A DNA stretch of 46,509 nucleotides. It comes from Streptomyces sp. (GTDB taxonomy: Bacteria > Actinomycetota > Actinomycetes > Streptomycetales > Streptomycetaceae). Positions 1 through 7,379 of the stretch are shown here, one piece after another (position 1 is the first letter of the stretch; each line of letters opens with the position of its first letter). The stretch covers positions 52,285-98,793 of the forward strand of contig NZ_JAPSKQ010000003.1 of NCBI RefSeq assembly GCF_031181555.1, in the 5' to 3' direction. Below the pieces are notes generated by a model. That model was given only the letters and a program-made list of their open reading frames with translations, was not told where the DNA came from and ran no database searches. The translations under genes and the position numbers were made by a program.

Positions 1-13
1 GGGGCGCCCCGTC

Positions 14-37
14 GGCCCTGTTCACCAGAACAGGGCC
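14..37. terminator. Hairpin at the left edge, probable terminator of an upstream gene
   Basis: A perfect 10-bp stem (GGCCCTGTTC, 14-23) pairs with its complement (28-37) around an ACCA loop. No gene inside the window ends here, so it probably terminates a gene to the left of the window. No clear T-run follows. Confidence 0.45.
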
Positions 38-131
38 TGGCTCACCTTCTGTGATGTCGGTGGTCACGCCAGGACAGGGCGATGCCATGCCCGGCACCAC
101 GGGGCGCTGCGCGGGTGGCAGGCTGACCCCC

Positions 132-464
132 ATGATGCCGATGTCCCCCTCCGAACCGGTGTGCGCAGCCATGACAGTGGACGGGCGCAGCCTGTCCTGC
201 CTCGACTTCGGTGGCCCGGGGCGGCCCCTGCTCGCGTTGCACGGCCACTTCAACGAGGGCCGGACTTTCACGAACCTGGCGCGGACGCTGTGTCCCGACT
301 GGCGGGTCGTGGCCCCCGATCAGCGCGGACACGGCTTCTCCGACAGGGGACCGGACTTCTCCCGGACGCACCGTGCACGAGACCGATCCCGCGGGGTTCG
401 CCGCAACGGTGCGCGCGTTCCTCGCCACACTGGCGCTCGAACCCGACCGGCAGACTCCGAGTGA
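132..464 (+). pseudogene. Alpha/beta-hydrolase remnant, internally deleted and frameshifted
   Basis: The frame opening at ATG 132 encodes the N-terminal part of an alpha/beta hydrolase: strand-turn LALHGHFNEGRTF (oxyanion-hole HG), then the WRVVAPDQRGHGFSDRG block. At about 365-370 the reading jumps. In the next frame the sequence reads TVHETDPAGFAATVRAFLATL, which resembles the C-terminal catalytic-His segment of the same fold. The middle of the protein, including the nucleophile elbow (GxSxG) and catalytic acid, is missing. This looks like an internal deletion joined out of frame, so no active enzyme is expected. The start is uncertain because the shine-dalgarno is weak. Confidence 0.65.
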
Positions 465-469
465 GGCGA

Positions 470-886
470 CCACGCGGAAGCTCCGCCGAGAGACGACACC
501 GGCTGAGATCCCGTCACGGTGCCGTCCCGCCCCTCCTCGCACCGGCCCACGTCAGAGGCAAGGTCCCCTCACCCGGCAGGCCCGGGGGAACACCCAACGC
601 GCTTGGGTCACCCTGCGCACCGCACCCGGACCGGCCCCGGAGACGGCCCGGCACCACCGGTGGAGGGCAGCCCGGCACATGGCCTGTATCGCGGACGGCC
701 TGCGGGCAGTGGCGGGTCGAGCTCACCGGTGGCGGCCGTGTCCGGTGTCTCCCGGGCCCCGCCCGGGCGACATGCCGGATCACCTTCGCCGGCACCGGGC
801 ACCCGCGAGCCACGGACCGCCGCTGAAGCTCACGTGACGACCACCACAGAGTCGTGAGGGCGGCTCCCCCACGCTCACACGAAGAA
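470..886. other. Region without a supportable gene
   Basis: About 400 bases separate the hydrolase remnant from the tRNA terminator. Open frames exist on both strands, but their translations are Pro/Arg/Gly-rich with no recognisable domain, as expected of random frames in high-GC DNA. I see no RNA gene or repeat. Confidence 0.5.
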
Positions 887-912
887 GCCCCCGCCGGTTT
901 CCCGGCGGGGGC
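887..912 (-). terminator. Terminator of the tRNA-Ala gene
   Basis: An 11-bp perfect GC stem (887-897 with 902-912) has a 4-base loop. On the minus strand it follows the tRNA 3' end by ten bases and is followed by the T-rich stretch TTCTTCGT, so it should end tRNA transcription. Confidence 0.75.
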
Positions 913-922
913 TCAGCTGCGG

Positions 923-996
923 TGGACCTGAGGGGATTTGAACCCCTGGCCCCCTCGATGCGAACGAGGTGCGCTACCGGACTGCGCCACAGGCCC
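923..996 (-). tRNA. tRNA-Ala (anticodon CGC)
   Basis: The minus strand folds into a 74-nt cloverleaf. The acceptor stem is GGGCCTG/CAGGTCC with one G-T pair, the D stem GCGC/GCGC, the anticodon stem CCTCG/CGAGG with loop TTCGCAT (anticodon CGC, reading GCG codons), the variable loop has five bases, and the T arm is AGGGG-TTCAAAT-CCCCT. The discriminator base is A. The CCA end is not encoded (the next bases are CCG), as is usual in Streptomyces. GCG is a frequent Ala codon at this base composition. Confidence 0.95.
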
Positions 997-1010
997 TTGC
1001 AACGAGTGAA

Positions 1011-1040
1011 ACTTTAGCATCCCGATCGGCCTGCTCGGAA
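1011..1040 (-). promoter_or_regulatory. Promoter of the tRNA-Ala gene
   Basis: On the minus strand TTCCGA (1040-1035) is followed after 18 bases by TAAAGT (1016-1011), a good vegetative -35/-10 pair. It ends 15 bases before the first tRNA base, which leaves a short leader. Confidence 0.6.
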
Positions 1041-1077
1041 ATCCGTTGCCGGTCACCCGCCGTCCGCCGCTTCGGGG

Positions 1078-2337
1078 CTACTCGTTGGCGGCCCGAGGCC
1101 GCTCCCCGTCCTCGTACTGGTCGAACAGCGGGGTGCGGCCGCGCTCCCGGGACCGCCGGGCCGACGCCGCCCGCCGGACGTCACTGCGCCCGTCGCCGTC
1201 CGCCCGCTCCCCCGCCCCGGCGTCGGCCGGGTCCGGGTCCGCCTCCTCGTCGGGAGCCGGCGCCTCCTCGGGCGGGACGGCGCTCGAGCGGGCCGAGCTC
1301 CAGGTGTCCGGCGCGCCGAGGTCCACGTCGCTGGTGGCGCGCGGCGCGACCGGGGCGGTCACGTACGTGGGCAGCGGCACCGGGACCGGGTCCCAGCTGT
1401 CGCCGCCCTGTCCGGGCCGCCGCTGCCGCTCGCGCTGCTGGTCGACCCACTCCGCGTGGTCGGTCTGCTCGACGAGCGCACGCCGGTCCGCGGCGAGCGC
1501 GGAGAGGCCGAGATCGGGGTCGGGGGCGACTCCGGCTTCCGGTCCCTCCGGTTCGTCGGCGTCGGCTTCCTCGACGGCCGGACGGCGGCGCGACCGGCGC
1601 TCCCGCTCGCGCAGGCGCTGGGCGGCGATCTCGGCCTGGCGGCGGTCCATCTGGTAGGCGAAACGGCGGCGCTCCTGGGAGCGCAGGTACGCGATGTACG
1701 CGCTGAGCAGCACCGCGGGCACGCCGGGCGCCCACAGGAAGGCGAGCCCGCCGACCGCCGCGACGATCGCGCCGAGCGTGAAGGCGAGGAAGAGAAGCGT
1801 GGTGGTGCGCCGGCGGCGGGCGAGCACCTTCGAGCGCTGGGCGCGCGCCGCGGCGGCCTGCGCCGCGCGGGCCCCCTGCGCGTCCTGGGTCCGCCGGTCC
1901 GCGGATCCGCGCCGGGCGGCCGGGACACGCGCGTGTGCCGCGCCGGGCTCGGGCCCGCGCCGGTCCGCGCGCTCGCGCGGGAACCGGTCGTCCTGCTGCT
2001 CGGGGGCCGGTTCCGGCCGCTCCGCGGGGGACGGCGGGAGGGGCACCCGCGTCTGCGGACGGGTCTGGGACACGGCGAAGGCCCGGACGTCCACCGAGTC
2101 GGTGATCGCGTCCGGGTCGTGGACGCTCTGCTCCCCCTCGTCGGCGGAGCGCGCCCGCAGGTCCTTGGCGTACCGGCGCTCCATGCCCGCCCGTCCGGAC
2201 AGCAATCGGATGGCGGTGCTGAAGCGTTCCGTTGGACGGGCCTCGTTCAGCTCGTCCTGCCTACGGAGCCACATCGGCACCAAGTAGGCGGCCCAGGCCC
2301 CGACAATGACTGCGTAGATGAGGCCGCTGCTGCTCAC
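1078..2337 (-). CDS. sepX: Divisome membrane protein SepX/GlpR
   Basis: The 419-residue protein starts with a membrane segment (residues 5-24, GLIYAVIVGAWAAYLVPMWL) and the conserved LRRQDELNEARPTERFSTA block. A long charged, disordered stretch follows. Two closely spaced membrane helices (about 180-200 and 203-218) precede an Arg-rich turn and an acidic Pro/Asp/Glu-rich tail. This is the architecture of SepX of Streptomyces, which supports septation and hyphal compartmentalisation, and of GlpR, the corynebacterial membrane receptor of the gephyrin-like protein Glp. The glp gene lies 2 kb upstream in the same orientation, which supports the call. The 195-bp gap upstream is locally AT-rich and probably holds its own promoter, although I cannot place the boxes. 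Confidence 0.88.
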   Translation of the reverse strand: MSSSGLIYAVIVGAWAAYLVPMWLRRQDELNEARPTERFSTAIRLLSGRAGMERRYAKDLRARSADEGEQSVHDPDAITDSVDVRAFAVSQTRPQTRVPLPPSPAERPEPAPEQQDDRFPRERADRRGPEPGAAHARVPAARRGSADRRTQDAQGARAAQAAAARAQRSKVLARRRRTTTLLFLAFTLGAIVAAVGGLAFLWAPGVPAVLLSAYIAYLRSQERRRFAYQMDRRQAEIAAQRLRERERRSRRRPAVEEADADEPEGPEAGVAPDPDLGLSALAADRRALVEQTDHAEWVDQQRERQRRPGQGGDSWDPVPVPLPTYVTAPVAPRATSDVDLGAPDTWSSARSSAVPPEEAPAPDEEADPDPADAGAGERADGDGRSDVRRAASARRSRERGRTPLFDQYEDGERPRAANE

Positions 2338-2532
2338 GCCTCACACGGTAGAGGGGTTTGCATGGGGCCATCCGCCAATTGAGCCGGTGTGTCGCACGAT
2401 CTGGCTGATATTTCGAACTTTTTTTGCGACCGATGCGATCAGCGGACCGTCAGACCCGGGAATTCCAGGCCGGAAGGCGGTCACCCACGCTCAATTTCGA
2501 ACATATATTCAATTTCCGGGGGCGTGCGGTAT

Positions 2533-3195
2533 TCACGGGTTGCGGCGCCCGTTCCCGGTCCGCTCGTTCGCCGAACGCTCGTTTCCTGGCGGTTCGTTCC
2601 CGGACCGCCCGTACCGGGAGCGTGCCCGGTGCCAGCGGCCGAGCAAACCGTCGGGGACTTCTTCCGCCGTCAGCGCGAAGACGAGATGGTCGCGCCAGGC
2701 TCCGTCGATGTGGAGATAGCGCGGGCGCAGCCCCTCCTCGCGGAATCCGAGTTTCTCCACGACCCTGCGGCTGGGCCCGTTCTCCGGGCGAATGCAGACC
2801 TCGATGCGGTGCAGTCCGACGGTGCGGAAACAGTGGTCCACGGCCATCGCGACGGCCGTCGGCACCACCCCGCGGCCGGCCACCGCCTCGTCCACCCAGT
2901 AGCCGACGTGCCCCGAGCACATCGAGCCCCAGGTGATCCCGGCGACGGTCAGCTGGCCGACGAGGCGTCCCTGGTACTCGATGACGAACGGCAGCATCCG
3001 GCCCGCGTTCGCCTCGGACCTGAGGTGGCGGACCATCTGACGGTAGGTCGGCCGGTGGGTGACCGGGCCGGTGGGCGTGGGCGGCGGGATGGTCGCCTCC
3101 CACGGCCGCAGCCAGTCGCGGTTGCGCCGGTTGACCTCGCGCCAGGCCTTCTGGTCGCGCAGCTTTATCGGCCGGAGGACGATGTCGCCGTCCAC
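2533..3195 (-). CDS. rimJ: RimJ/RimL-type GNAT N-acetyltransferase
   Basis: A 220-residue single-domain GNAT protein (IVLRPIKLRDQKAWREVN opening, typical of RimJ/RimL). The acetyl-CoA loop region is VDEAVAGRGVVPTAVAMAVDH, followed by the HRIEVCIRPENGPSRRVVEKLGF block of ribosomal-protein Ser/Ala acetyltransferases. The real substrate is unknown. The start given is GTG 3195, which has a poor ribosome site. An in-frame CTG at 3225 has GGAGG six bases upstream and overlaps the mog stop as CTGA, giving [14 protein letters not shown] as the N-terminus, and may be the true start. It lies between mog and sepX, an order also remembered for actinobacterial glp/glpR loci. The last about 20 residues are Arg/Asn/Glu-rich. 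Confidence 0.85.
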   Translation of the reverse strand: MDGDIVLRPIKLRDQKAWREVNRRNRDWLRPWEATIPPPTPTGPVTHRPTYRQMVRHLRSEANAGRMLPFVIEYQGRLVGQLTVAGITWGSMCSGHVGYWVDEAVAGRGVVPTAVAMAVDHCFRTVGLHRIEVCIRPENGPSRRVVEKLGFREEGLRPRYLHIDGAWRDHLVFALTAEEVPDGLLGRWHRARSRYGRSGNEPPGNERSANERTGNGRRNP

Positions 3196-3221
3196 CAGCT
3201 CGACGGGCCAGGAGGAGCGGT

Positions 3222-3728
3222 TCAGCTGGCACCTCCGCCACTGTCGTCCGGCCGGGGATGGTCACCGCCGCGCAGCTGGTCGACGGCGTGCCTCAGCAGC
3301 GGCTCCAGCACGGCCAGGCCGTCCTTCACCCCGCCGCGGGACCCGGGCAGGTTGACGATCAGCGTCCGGCCCGCGACCCCCGCGAGGCCCCGGGACAGGG
3401 CGGCCGTCGGCACCTTCTCGCGGCCGTACGCCCGGATGGCCTCCGCGATGCCGGGCACCTCGTGGTCGATCACCCGCCGGGTCGCCTCGGGGGTGCGGTC
3501 GGTGGGCGAGATGCCGGTGCCGCCGGTGGTGACGATCACGTCGTACCCGGCGTCGGCGCCCGCGCGCAGGGCGGACTCCACCGGGTCGCCGTCGGGGACG
3601 ACCCGCGGGCCGTCGACGGCGAAGCCGAGGCGGTCCAGGTACTCGGCGACCATCGGGCCGCCCTTGTCCTCGTAGACACCGGCGGCGGCCCGGTTGGAGG
3701 CGGTGACCACGAGAGCGCGGTAGCTCAT
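3222..3728 (-). CDS. mog: Molybdopterin adenylyltransferase Mog/MoaB family
   Basis: This 168-residue MoCF-domain protein should adenylylate molybdopterin before metal insertion. Visible motifs are the [17 protein letters not shown] active-site loop (about 90-106) and the [19 protein letters not shown] motif near the C-terminus. The length is normal for the single-domain MoaB/Mog family. ATG 3728 overlaps the moaC stop by ATGA, so the two are translationally coupled. A GC-rich frame continues upstream but overlaps moaC and is not coding. The C-terminal tail ([12 protein letters not shown]) looks disordered. Confidence 0.9.
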   Translation of the reverse strand: MSYRALVVTASNRAAAGVYEDKGGPMVAEYLDRLGFAVDGPRVVPDGDPVESALRAGADAGYDVIVTTGGTGISPTDRTPEATRRVIDHEVPGIAEAIRAYGREKVPTAALSRGLAGVAGRTLIVNLPGSRGGVKDGLAVLEPLLRHAVDQLRGGDHPRPDDSGGGAS

Positions 3729-4249
3729 GCCCGGCTCCAGTCGCCCGACTTGCCGCCCGTCTTCTCCTCCACCCGCACGTCCGTGATGACCGCCTCCTTG
3801 TCGACCGCCTTGACCATGTCGATCACGGTGAGCGCGGCGACGGACACCGCGGTGAGCGCCTCCATCTCGACGCCCGTGCGGTCCGTCGTCCGCACGGTCG
3901 CCGCGATCTCCACGGCGTCGTCCGCGACCGACAGGTCCAGTTTCACACCGGACAGCGCCAAGGGGTGACACAGCGGGATGAGGTCGGGGGTGCGTTTGGC
4001 GCCCATGATGCCCGCGATCCGCGCGGTGGCGAGGGCGTCGCCCTTGGGGACGCCCTCGCCGCGCAGCAGCTCGATCACGCGGGGCGAGACGAGGACCCGG
4101 CCGGTGGCACGGGCGGTGCGTGCGGTCACGTCCTTGCCGGACACGTCGACCATGCGGGCGGCGCCCGCCTCGTCGATGTGGGTCAGACGGTCCTGCGTAC
4201 GGTCCTGCTCAGGGGGTCCGGGGGTCTTCCCCGGGGACGGCACAGTCAT
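3725..4249 (-). CDS. moaC: Cyclic pyranopterin monophosphate synthase MoaC
   Basis: A 174-residue MoaC, which converts the MoaA product into cyclic pyranopterin monophosphate in molybdenum-cofactor synthesis. Family blocks are [21 protein letters not shown], the [20 protein letters not shown] pterin-binding block and [20 protein letters not shown] with the catalytic Lys/Asp region after it. ATG 4249 gives an N-terminal extension of about 20 Pro-rich residues before the family start. GGAG lies 12 bases upstream, so the start is only fairly sure. It overlaps mog by 4 bp. moaA and moaE are not in the window, so the pathway is completed elsewhere. Confidence 0.92.
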   Translation of the reverse strand: MTVPSPGKTPGPPEQDRTQDRLTHIDEAGAARMVDVSGKDVTARTARATGRVLVSPRVIELLRGEGVPKGDALATARIAGIMGAKRTPDLIPLCHPLALSGVKLDLSVADDAVEIAATVRTTDRTGVEMEALTAVSVAALTVIDMVKAVDKEAVITDVRVEEKTGGKSGDWSRA

Positions 4250-4335
4250 GCTTGATCGGCGCTCCCGGTCCTGGCCCGTCGCGGTGCGGCGCACGGGCCT
4301 GCTGTGCGCGACACGGTACCGCCCACCAGCGGGGC

Positions 4336-5658
4336 TCAGCCGAGCAGGACCACCTCGACCTCGGTGCCCGGCGCGACGGACCCGGCGTCCTCGGGGACGA
4401 CGATCAGCGCGTTCGCCTGTGCGAGGGCCGCCACGAGGTGGGATCCGGCGCCGCCGACCGGGGTCACCGTGCCGTCCGCGTACCGGCCGCGCAGGAACTG
4501 GCGGCGGCCCTTCGGCGAGGTCAGCGCCCCGTCCGCGGTGAGCCTCGCGCGGGTCCTGGGCCGGTGGACGTCCGCCAGGCCCATCAGGGTGCGGATGGCG
4601 GGGCGGACGAACAGCTCGAAGGAGACGTAGGAGGAGACCGGGTTGCCGGGCAGGGCCAGCAGCGGGGTGTGGTCGGGGCCGATGGAGCCGAAGCCCTGGG
4701 GCTTGCCCGGCTGCATGGCCACCTTGCGGAACTCGATGCCGCTGCCCGGCTCGTCCTCGTCGCCCGCGTACGACAGCGCCTCCTTGACGACGTCGTACGC
4801 CCCGACGCTCACGCCGCCCGTGGTGACCATCAGGTCGGCGCGCACCAGCTGGTCCTCGATGGTGTCCCGCAGGGTCACGGCGTCGTCGGCGACGGCGCCC
4901 ACCCGGTAGGCGATGGCGCCGGCGTCGCGGGCGGCGGCGGTGAGGGCGAAGCTGTTGGAGTCGTAGATCTGGCCGGAGCGCAGTTCCTCGCCCGGCTGGA
5001 CGAGTTCGCTGCCGGTGGAGAGCACGACCACGCGCGGGCGCGGGCGCACCCGGACCGTGCCGCGGCCGATCGCGGCCAGCAGGGAGATCTGCGGCGGGCC
5101 GAGGACGGTGCCGGCCTCCAGGGCGCGGTCACCGGCCTTGACGTCGCTGCCCTGGGCGCGCACGTGCGCGCGTGCCGGTGCCGGGCGGTGGACGCGCACC
5201 TGCCCGGTGGCGCCCTCGGGCGCGAGGCTGCGGGCGCGCATCCCGGCGGCCGGGCCCTCGCCGAGGCCGCCGTCGGTCCACTCCACGGGGACCACGGTCT
5301 CGGCGCCCGGCGGGAGCGGGGCGCCGGTCATGATGCGGGCGGCCTGACCGGGGCCGACGTGGAGGAGGTCGGCCTGGCCGGCGGCGACGTCCCCGACGAC
5401 GTCGAGGACCGCCGGGTACCGCTCGCTCGCGCCCGCGACATCCGCGACCCGCACCGCGTACCCGTCCATGGAGCTGTTGTCGAACGGCGGCAGGGACACC
5501 GGCACCGTGACGTCCTCGACCAGGACGCAGCCCTGGGCGTCGAGGAGGTTCAGCTCGATGGGTTCGAGGGGCCGGACGGTGGCGAGGATGTCGTCCAGGT
5601 GCTCGTCCACCGACCAGAGGTGGTCCGGGCCTGCGGTGCGGGGCGCGGCGGTGCTCAA
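4336..5658 (-). CDS. glp: Gephyrin-like molybdotransferase Glp (MoeA family)
   Basis: A 440-residue MoeA-fold protein: N-terminal domains I/II with [11 protein letters not shown] (59-69), a MoCF-like domain with TTGGVSVG (279-286), LPGNP (336-340) and the C-terminal beta-barrel. Classical MoeA inserts molybdate into adenylylated molybdopterin. In Actinobacteria the homologue Glp also binds FtsZ and the membrane receptor GlpR/SepX to coordinate division and polar growth. I favour Glp because sepX and the rimJ-like gene lie just downstream and galU just upstream. The catalytic motifs look intact, so enzymatic activity is not excluded. ATG 5658 overlaps the galU stop (ATGA). There is an 86-bp gap to moaC. 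Confidence 0.85.
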   Translation of the reverse strand: MSTAAPRTAGPDHLWSVDEHLDDILATVRPLEPIELNLLDAQGCVLVEDVTVPVSLPPFDNSSMDGYAVRVADVAGASERYPAVLDVVGDVAAGQADLLHVGPGQAARIMTGAPLPPGAETVVPVEWTDGGLGEGPAAGMRARSLAPEGATGQVRVHRPAPARAHVRAQGSDVKAGDRALEAGTVLGPPQISLLAAIGRGTVRVRPRPRVVVLSTGSELVQPGEELRSGQIYDSNSFALTAAARDAGAIAYRVGAVADDAVTLRDTIEDQLVRADLMVTTGGVSVGAYDVVKEALSYAGDEDEPGSGIEFRKVAMQPGKPQGFGSIGPDHTPLLALPGNPVSSYVSFELFVRPAIRTLMGLADVHRPRTRARLTADGALTSPKGRRQFLRGRYADGTVTPVGGAGSHLVAALAQANALIVVPEDAGSVAPGTEVEVVLLG

Positions 5659-6566
5659 CGTTCCTGCATCTCCTCGGTGACGTAACGGCGGAGCCAGGAC
5701 CGGAAGTCCGGGCCCAGGTCCTCACGTTCGCACGCGAGCCGGACAATGGCACGCAGGTAGTCGCCGCGGTCGCCGGTGTCATAGCGGCGGCCCTTGAAGA
5801 CGACGCCGTGCACCGGGCCGCCGATCCTCTCGTCGGCCGCGAGCTGCTGGAGGGCGTCGGTGAGCTGGATCTCGCCGCCGCGGCCCGGCTCGGTCCGCCG
5901 CAGTATGCCGAAGACGGCCGGGTCGAGGACGTAGCGGCCGATGATGGCGTAGTTGGAGGGGGCGTCGGCGGGGTCCGGCTTCTCGACCAGGCCGGAGACC
6001 CGGACGACGTCGGAGTCCTCGGTGGCCTCGACGGCGGCGGACCCGTAGAGGTGGATCTGCTCGGGGGCCACCTCCATGAGCGCGACGACGCTGCCGCCGC
6101 GCTGCTCCTGGACCTCGATCATCCGCCGGAGCAGGGGGTCGCGCGGGTCGATCAGGTCGTCGCCGAGGAGGACGGCGAAGGGCTCGTCGCCGACGTGCGG
6201 CGCGGCACACAGGACGGCGTGGCCGAGGCCCTTGGGGTCACCCTGGCGGACGTAGTGCATGGTGGCCAGGTCGCTGGACTCCTGCACCTTGGCGAGCCGG
6301 TCGGCGTCGCCCTTCTTCTCGAGGGCGGACTCCAGCTCGTAGTTGCGGTCGAAGTGGTCCTCCAGGGGGCGCTTGTTGCGGCCCGTCACCATGAGGACGT
6401 CGTCGAGGCCCGCGGCGACCGCCTCTTCGACCACGTACTGGATCGCCGGCTTGTCGACGACCGGCAGCATCTCCTTGGGAGTGGCCTTGGTGGCCGGCAG
6501 GAACCGGGTGCCGAGACCTGCTGCGGGGATGACAGCCTTGCTGATCCGGGGGTGCGAGTGAATCAT
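5655..6566 (-). CDS. galU: UTP-glucose-1-phosphate uridylyltransferase GalU
   Basis: This 303-residue enzyme makes UDP-glucose from UTP and glucose-1-phosphate for envelope polysaccharides and trehalose. It shows the nucleotide-binding signature AAGLGTRFLPATKATPKEML (residues 16-35), PVVDKPAIQYVVEEA, the FAVLLGDDLID metal/UTP site, GLVEKP and AIIGRYVLDP. ATG 6566 gives MIHSHPRISKAVIPAAGLG. An earlier in-frame start would add only eight residues. It is the first gene of the leftward set and overlaps glp by ATGA. Confidence 0.95.
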   Translation of the reverse strand: MIHSHPRISKAVIPAAGLGTRFLPATKATPKEMLPVVDKPAIQYVVEEAVAAGLDDVLMVTGRNKRPLEDHFDRNYELESALEKKGDADRLAKVQESSDLATMHYVRQGDPKGLGHAVLCAAPHVGDEPFAVLLGDDLIDPRDPLLRRMIEVQEQRGGSVVALMEVAPEQIHLYGSAAVEATEDSDVVRVSGLVEKPDPADAPSNYAIIGRYVLDPAVFGILRRTEPGRGGEIQLTDALQQLAADERIGGPVHGVVFKGRRYDTGDRGDYLRAIVRLACEREDLGPDFRSWLRRYVTEEMQER

Positions 6567-6658
6567 GCCCGCCACCCTATCCGGTGCCATTGTGTGGAAT
6601 CTGAGGCTCCGGTTATTTGTGGATCATATGAGCATATTGGAACGGTACGGGGACAATC

Positions 6659-7273
6659 TTGAAGCACAGCGAACGCGCGGGCGAGCCTGACAAGCGGGTA
6701 TTGCGGCGGGAAATCCTCACGGTGAGGAACGAGTTGACGGCGGATGACGTGCGGGAATCCGCGACCGCGCTGGCCCGGCAGGCGCTCGGGCTGCCCGAAC
6801 TGGCGCACGCGCGCACGGTGGCGGCGTACGTCTCCGTGGGGAGCGAACCCGGCACGCTCGCGCTGCTGGACGCGCTGCGCGCCCGGGGCGTACGCGTGCT
6901 GCTGCCCGTCCTGCTGCCCGACAACGACCTGGACTGGGGCGCGTACGCGGGAGAGGGCTCCCTCGTACGCGTGCGGCACGGCGGACGGATGGCGCTCCTC
7001 GAACCGGCCGGGGAGCGCCTCGGGCCGGACGCCGTGACCGGGGCGGACGCCGTCCTGCTGCCGGGCCTGGCCGTCGACGCGCGCGGGATGCGGCTGGGGC
7101 GCGGCGGGGGTTCCTACGACCGGGCCCTCGCCCGGCTGGAGCGCGCGGGCGCGCACCCGGCGCTGGTGGTGCTGCTGTACGACTCCGAGGTCGTCGCGCA
7201 CGTCCCCGAGGAGCCGCACGACCGGCCGGTGCACGCGGTGGTGACACCGTCGGGGGTGCGGCGGTTCCGGTGA
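6659..7273 (+). CDS. 5-formyltetrahydrofolate cyclo-ligase
   Basis: A 204-residue enzyme that converts 5-formyl- to 5,10-methenyl-tetrahydrofolate with ATP. Family features are the N-terminal KRVLRREILTVRNEL helix, VAAYVSVGSEPGTLALLDAL and the LGRGGGSYDRALARL nucleotide/substrate loop, followed by the conserved HDRPVHAVVTPSG end. The start is TTG 6659 (MKHSERAG...), with GGGGAC just upstream, and the only upstream ATG (6628) is in another frame. It is divergent from galU with 92 bp between them, and ends before a strong bidirectional terminator. Confidence 0.92.
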   Translation: MKHSERAGEPDKRVLRREILTVRNELTADDVRESATALARQALGLPELAHARTVAAYVSVGSEPGTLALLDALRARGVRVLLPVLLPDNDLDWGAYAGEGSLVRVRHGGRMALLEPAGERLGPDAVTGADAVLLPGLAVDARGMRLGRGGGSYDRALARLERAGAHPALVVLLYDSEVVAHVPEEPHDRPVHAVVTPSGVRRFR

Positions 7274-7320
7274 GGTCCCGGTACGTGAGGGTGAGGCGTA
7301 CGCGAAGGTGAGGCCCTGAC

Positions 7321-7364
7321 ACGCGAAGGCGGCCACCACGCGTGCGTGGTGGCCGCCTTCGCGT
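7321..7364. terminator. Bidirectional terminator between convergent genes
   Basis: A perfect 20-bp inverted repeat (7321-7340 with 7345-7364) around a CGTG loop lies between the cyclo-ligase and the acylase gene, whose ends face each other. No T-run is needed for such hairpins in Streptomyces. Confidence 0.85.
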
Positions 7365-7379
7365 ACCGGTCCGGCCGGG

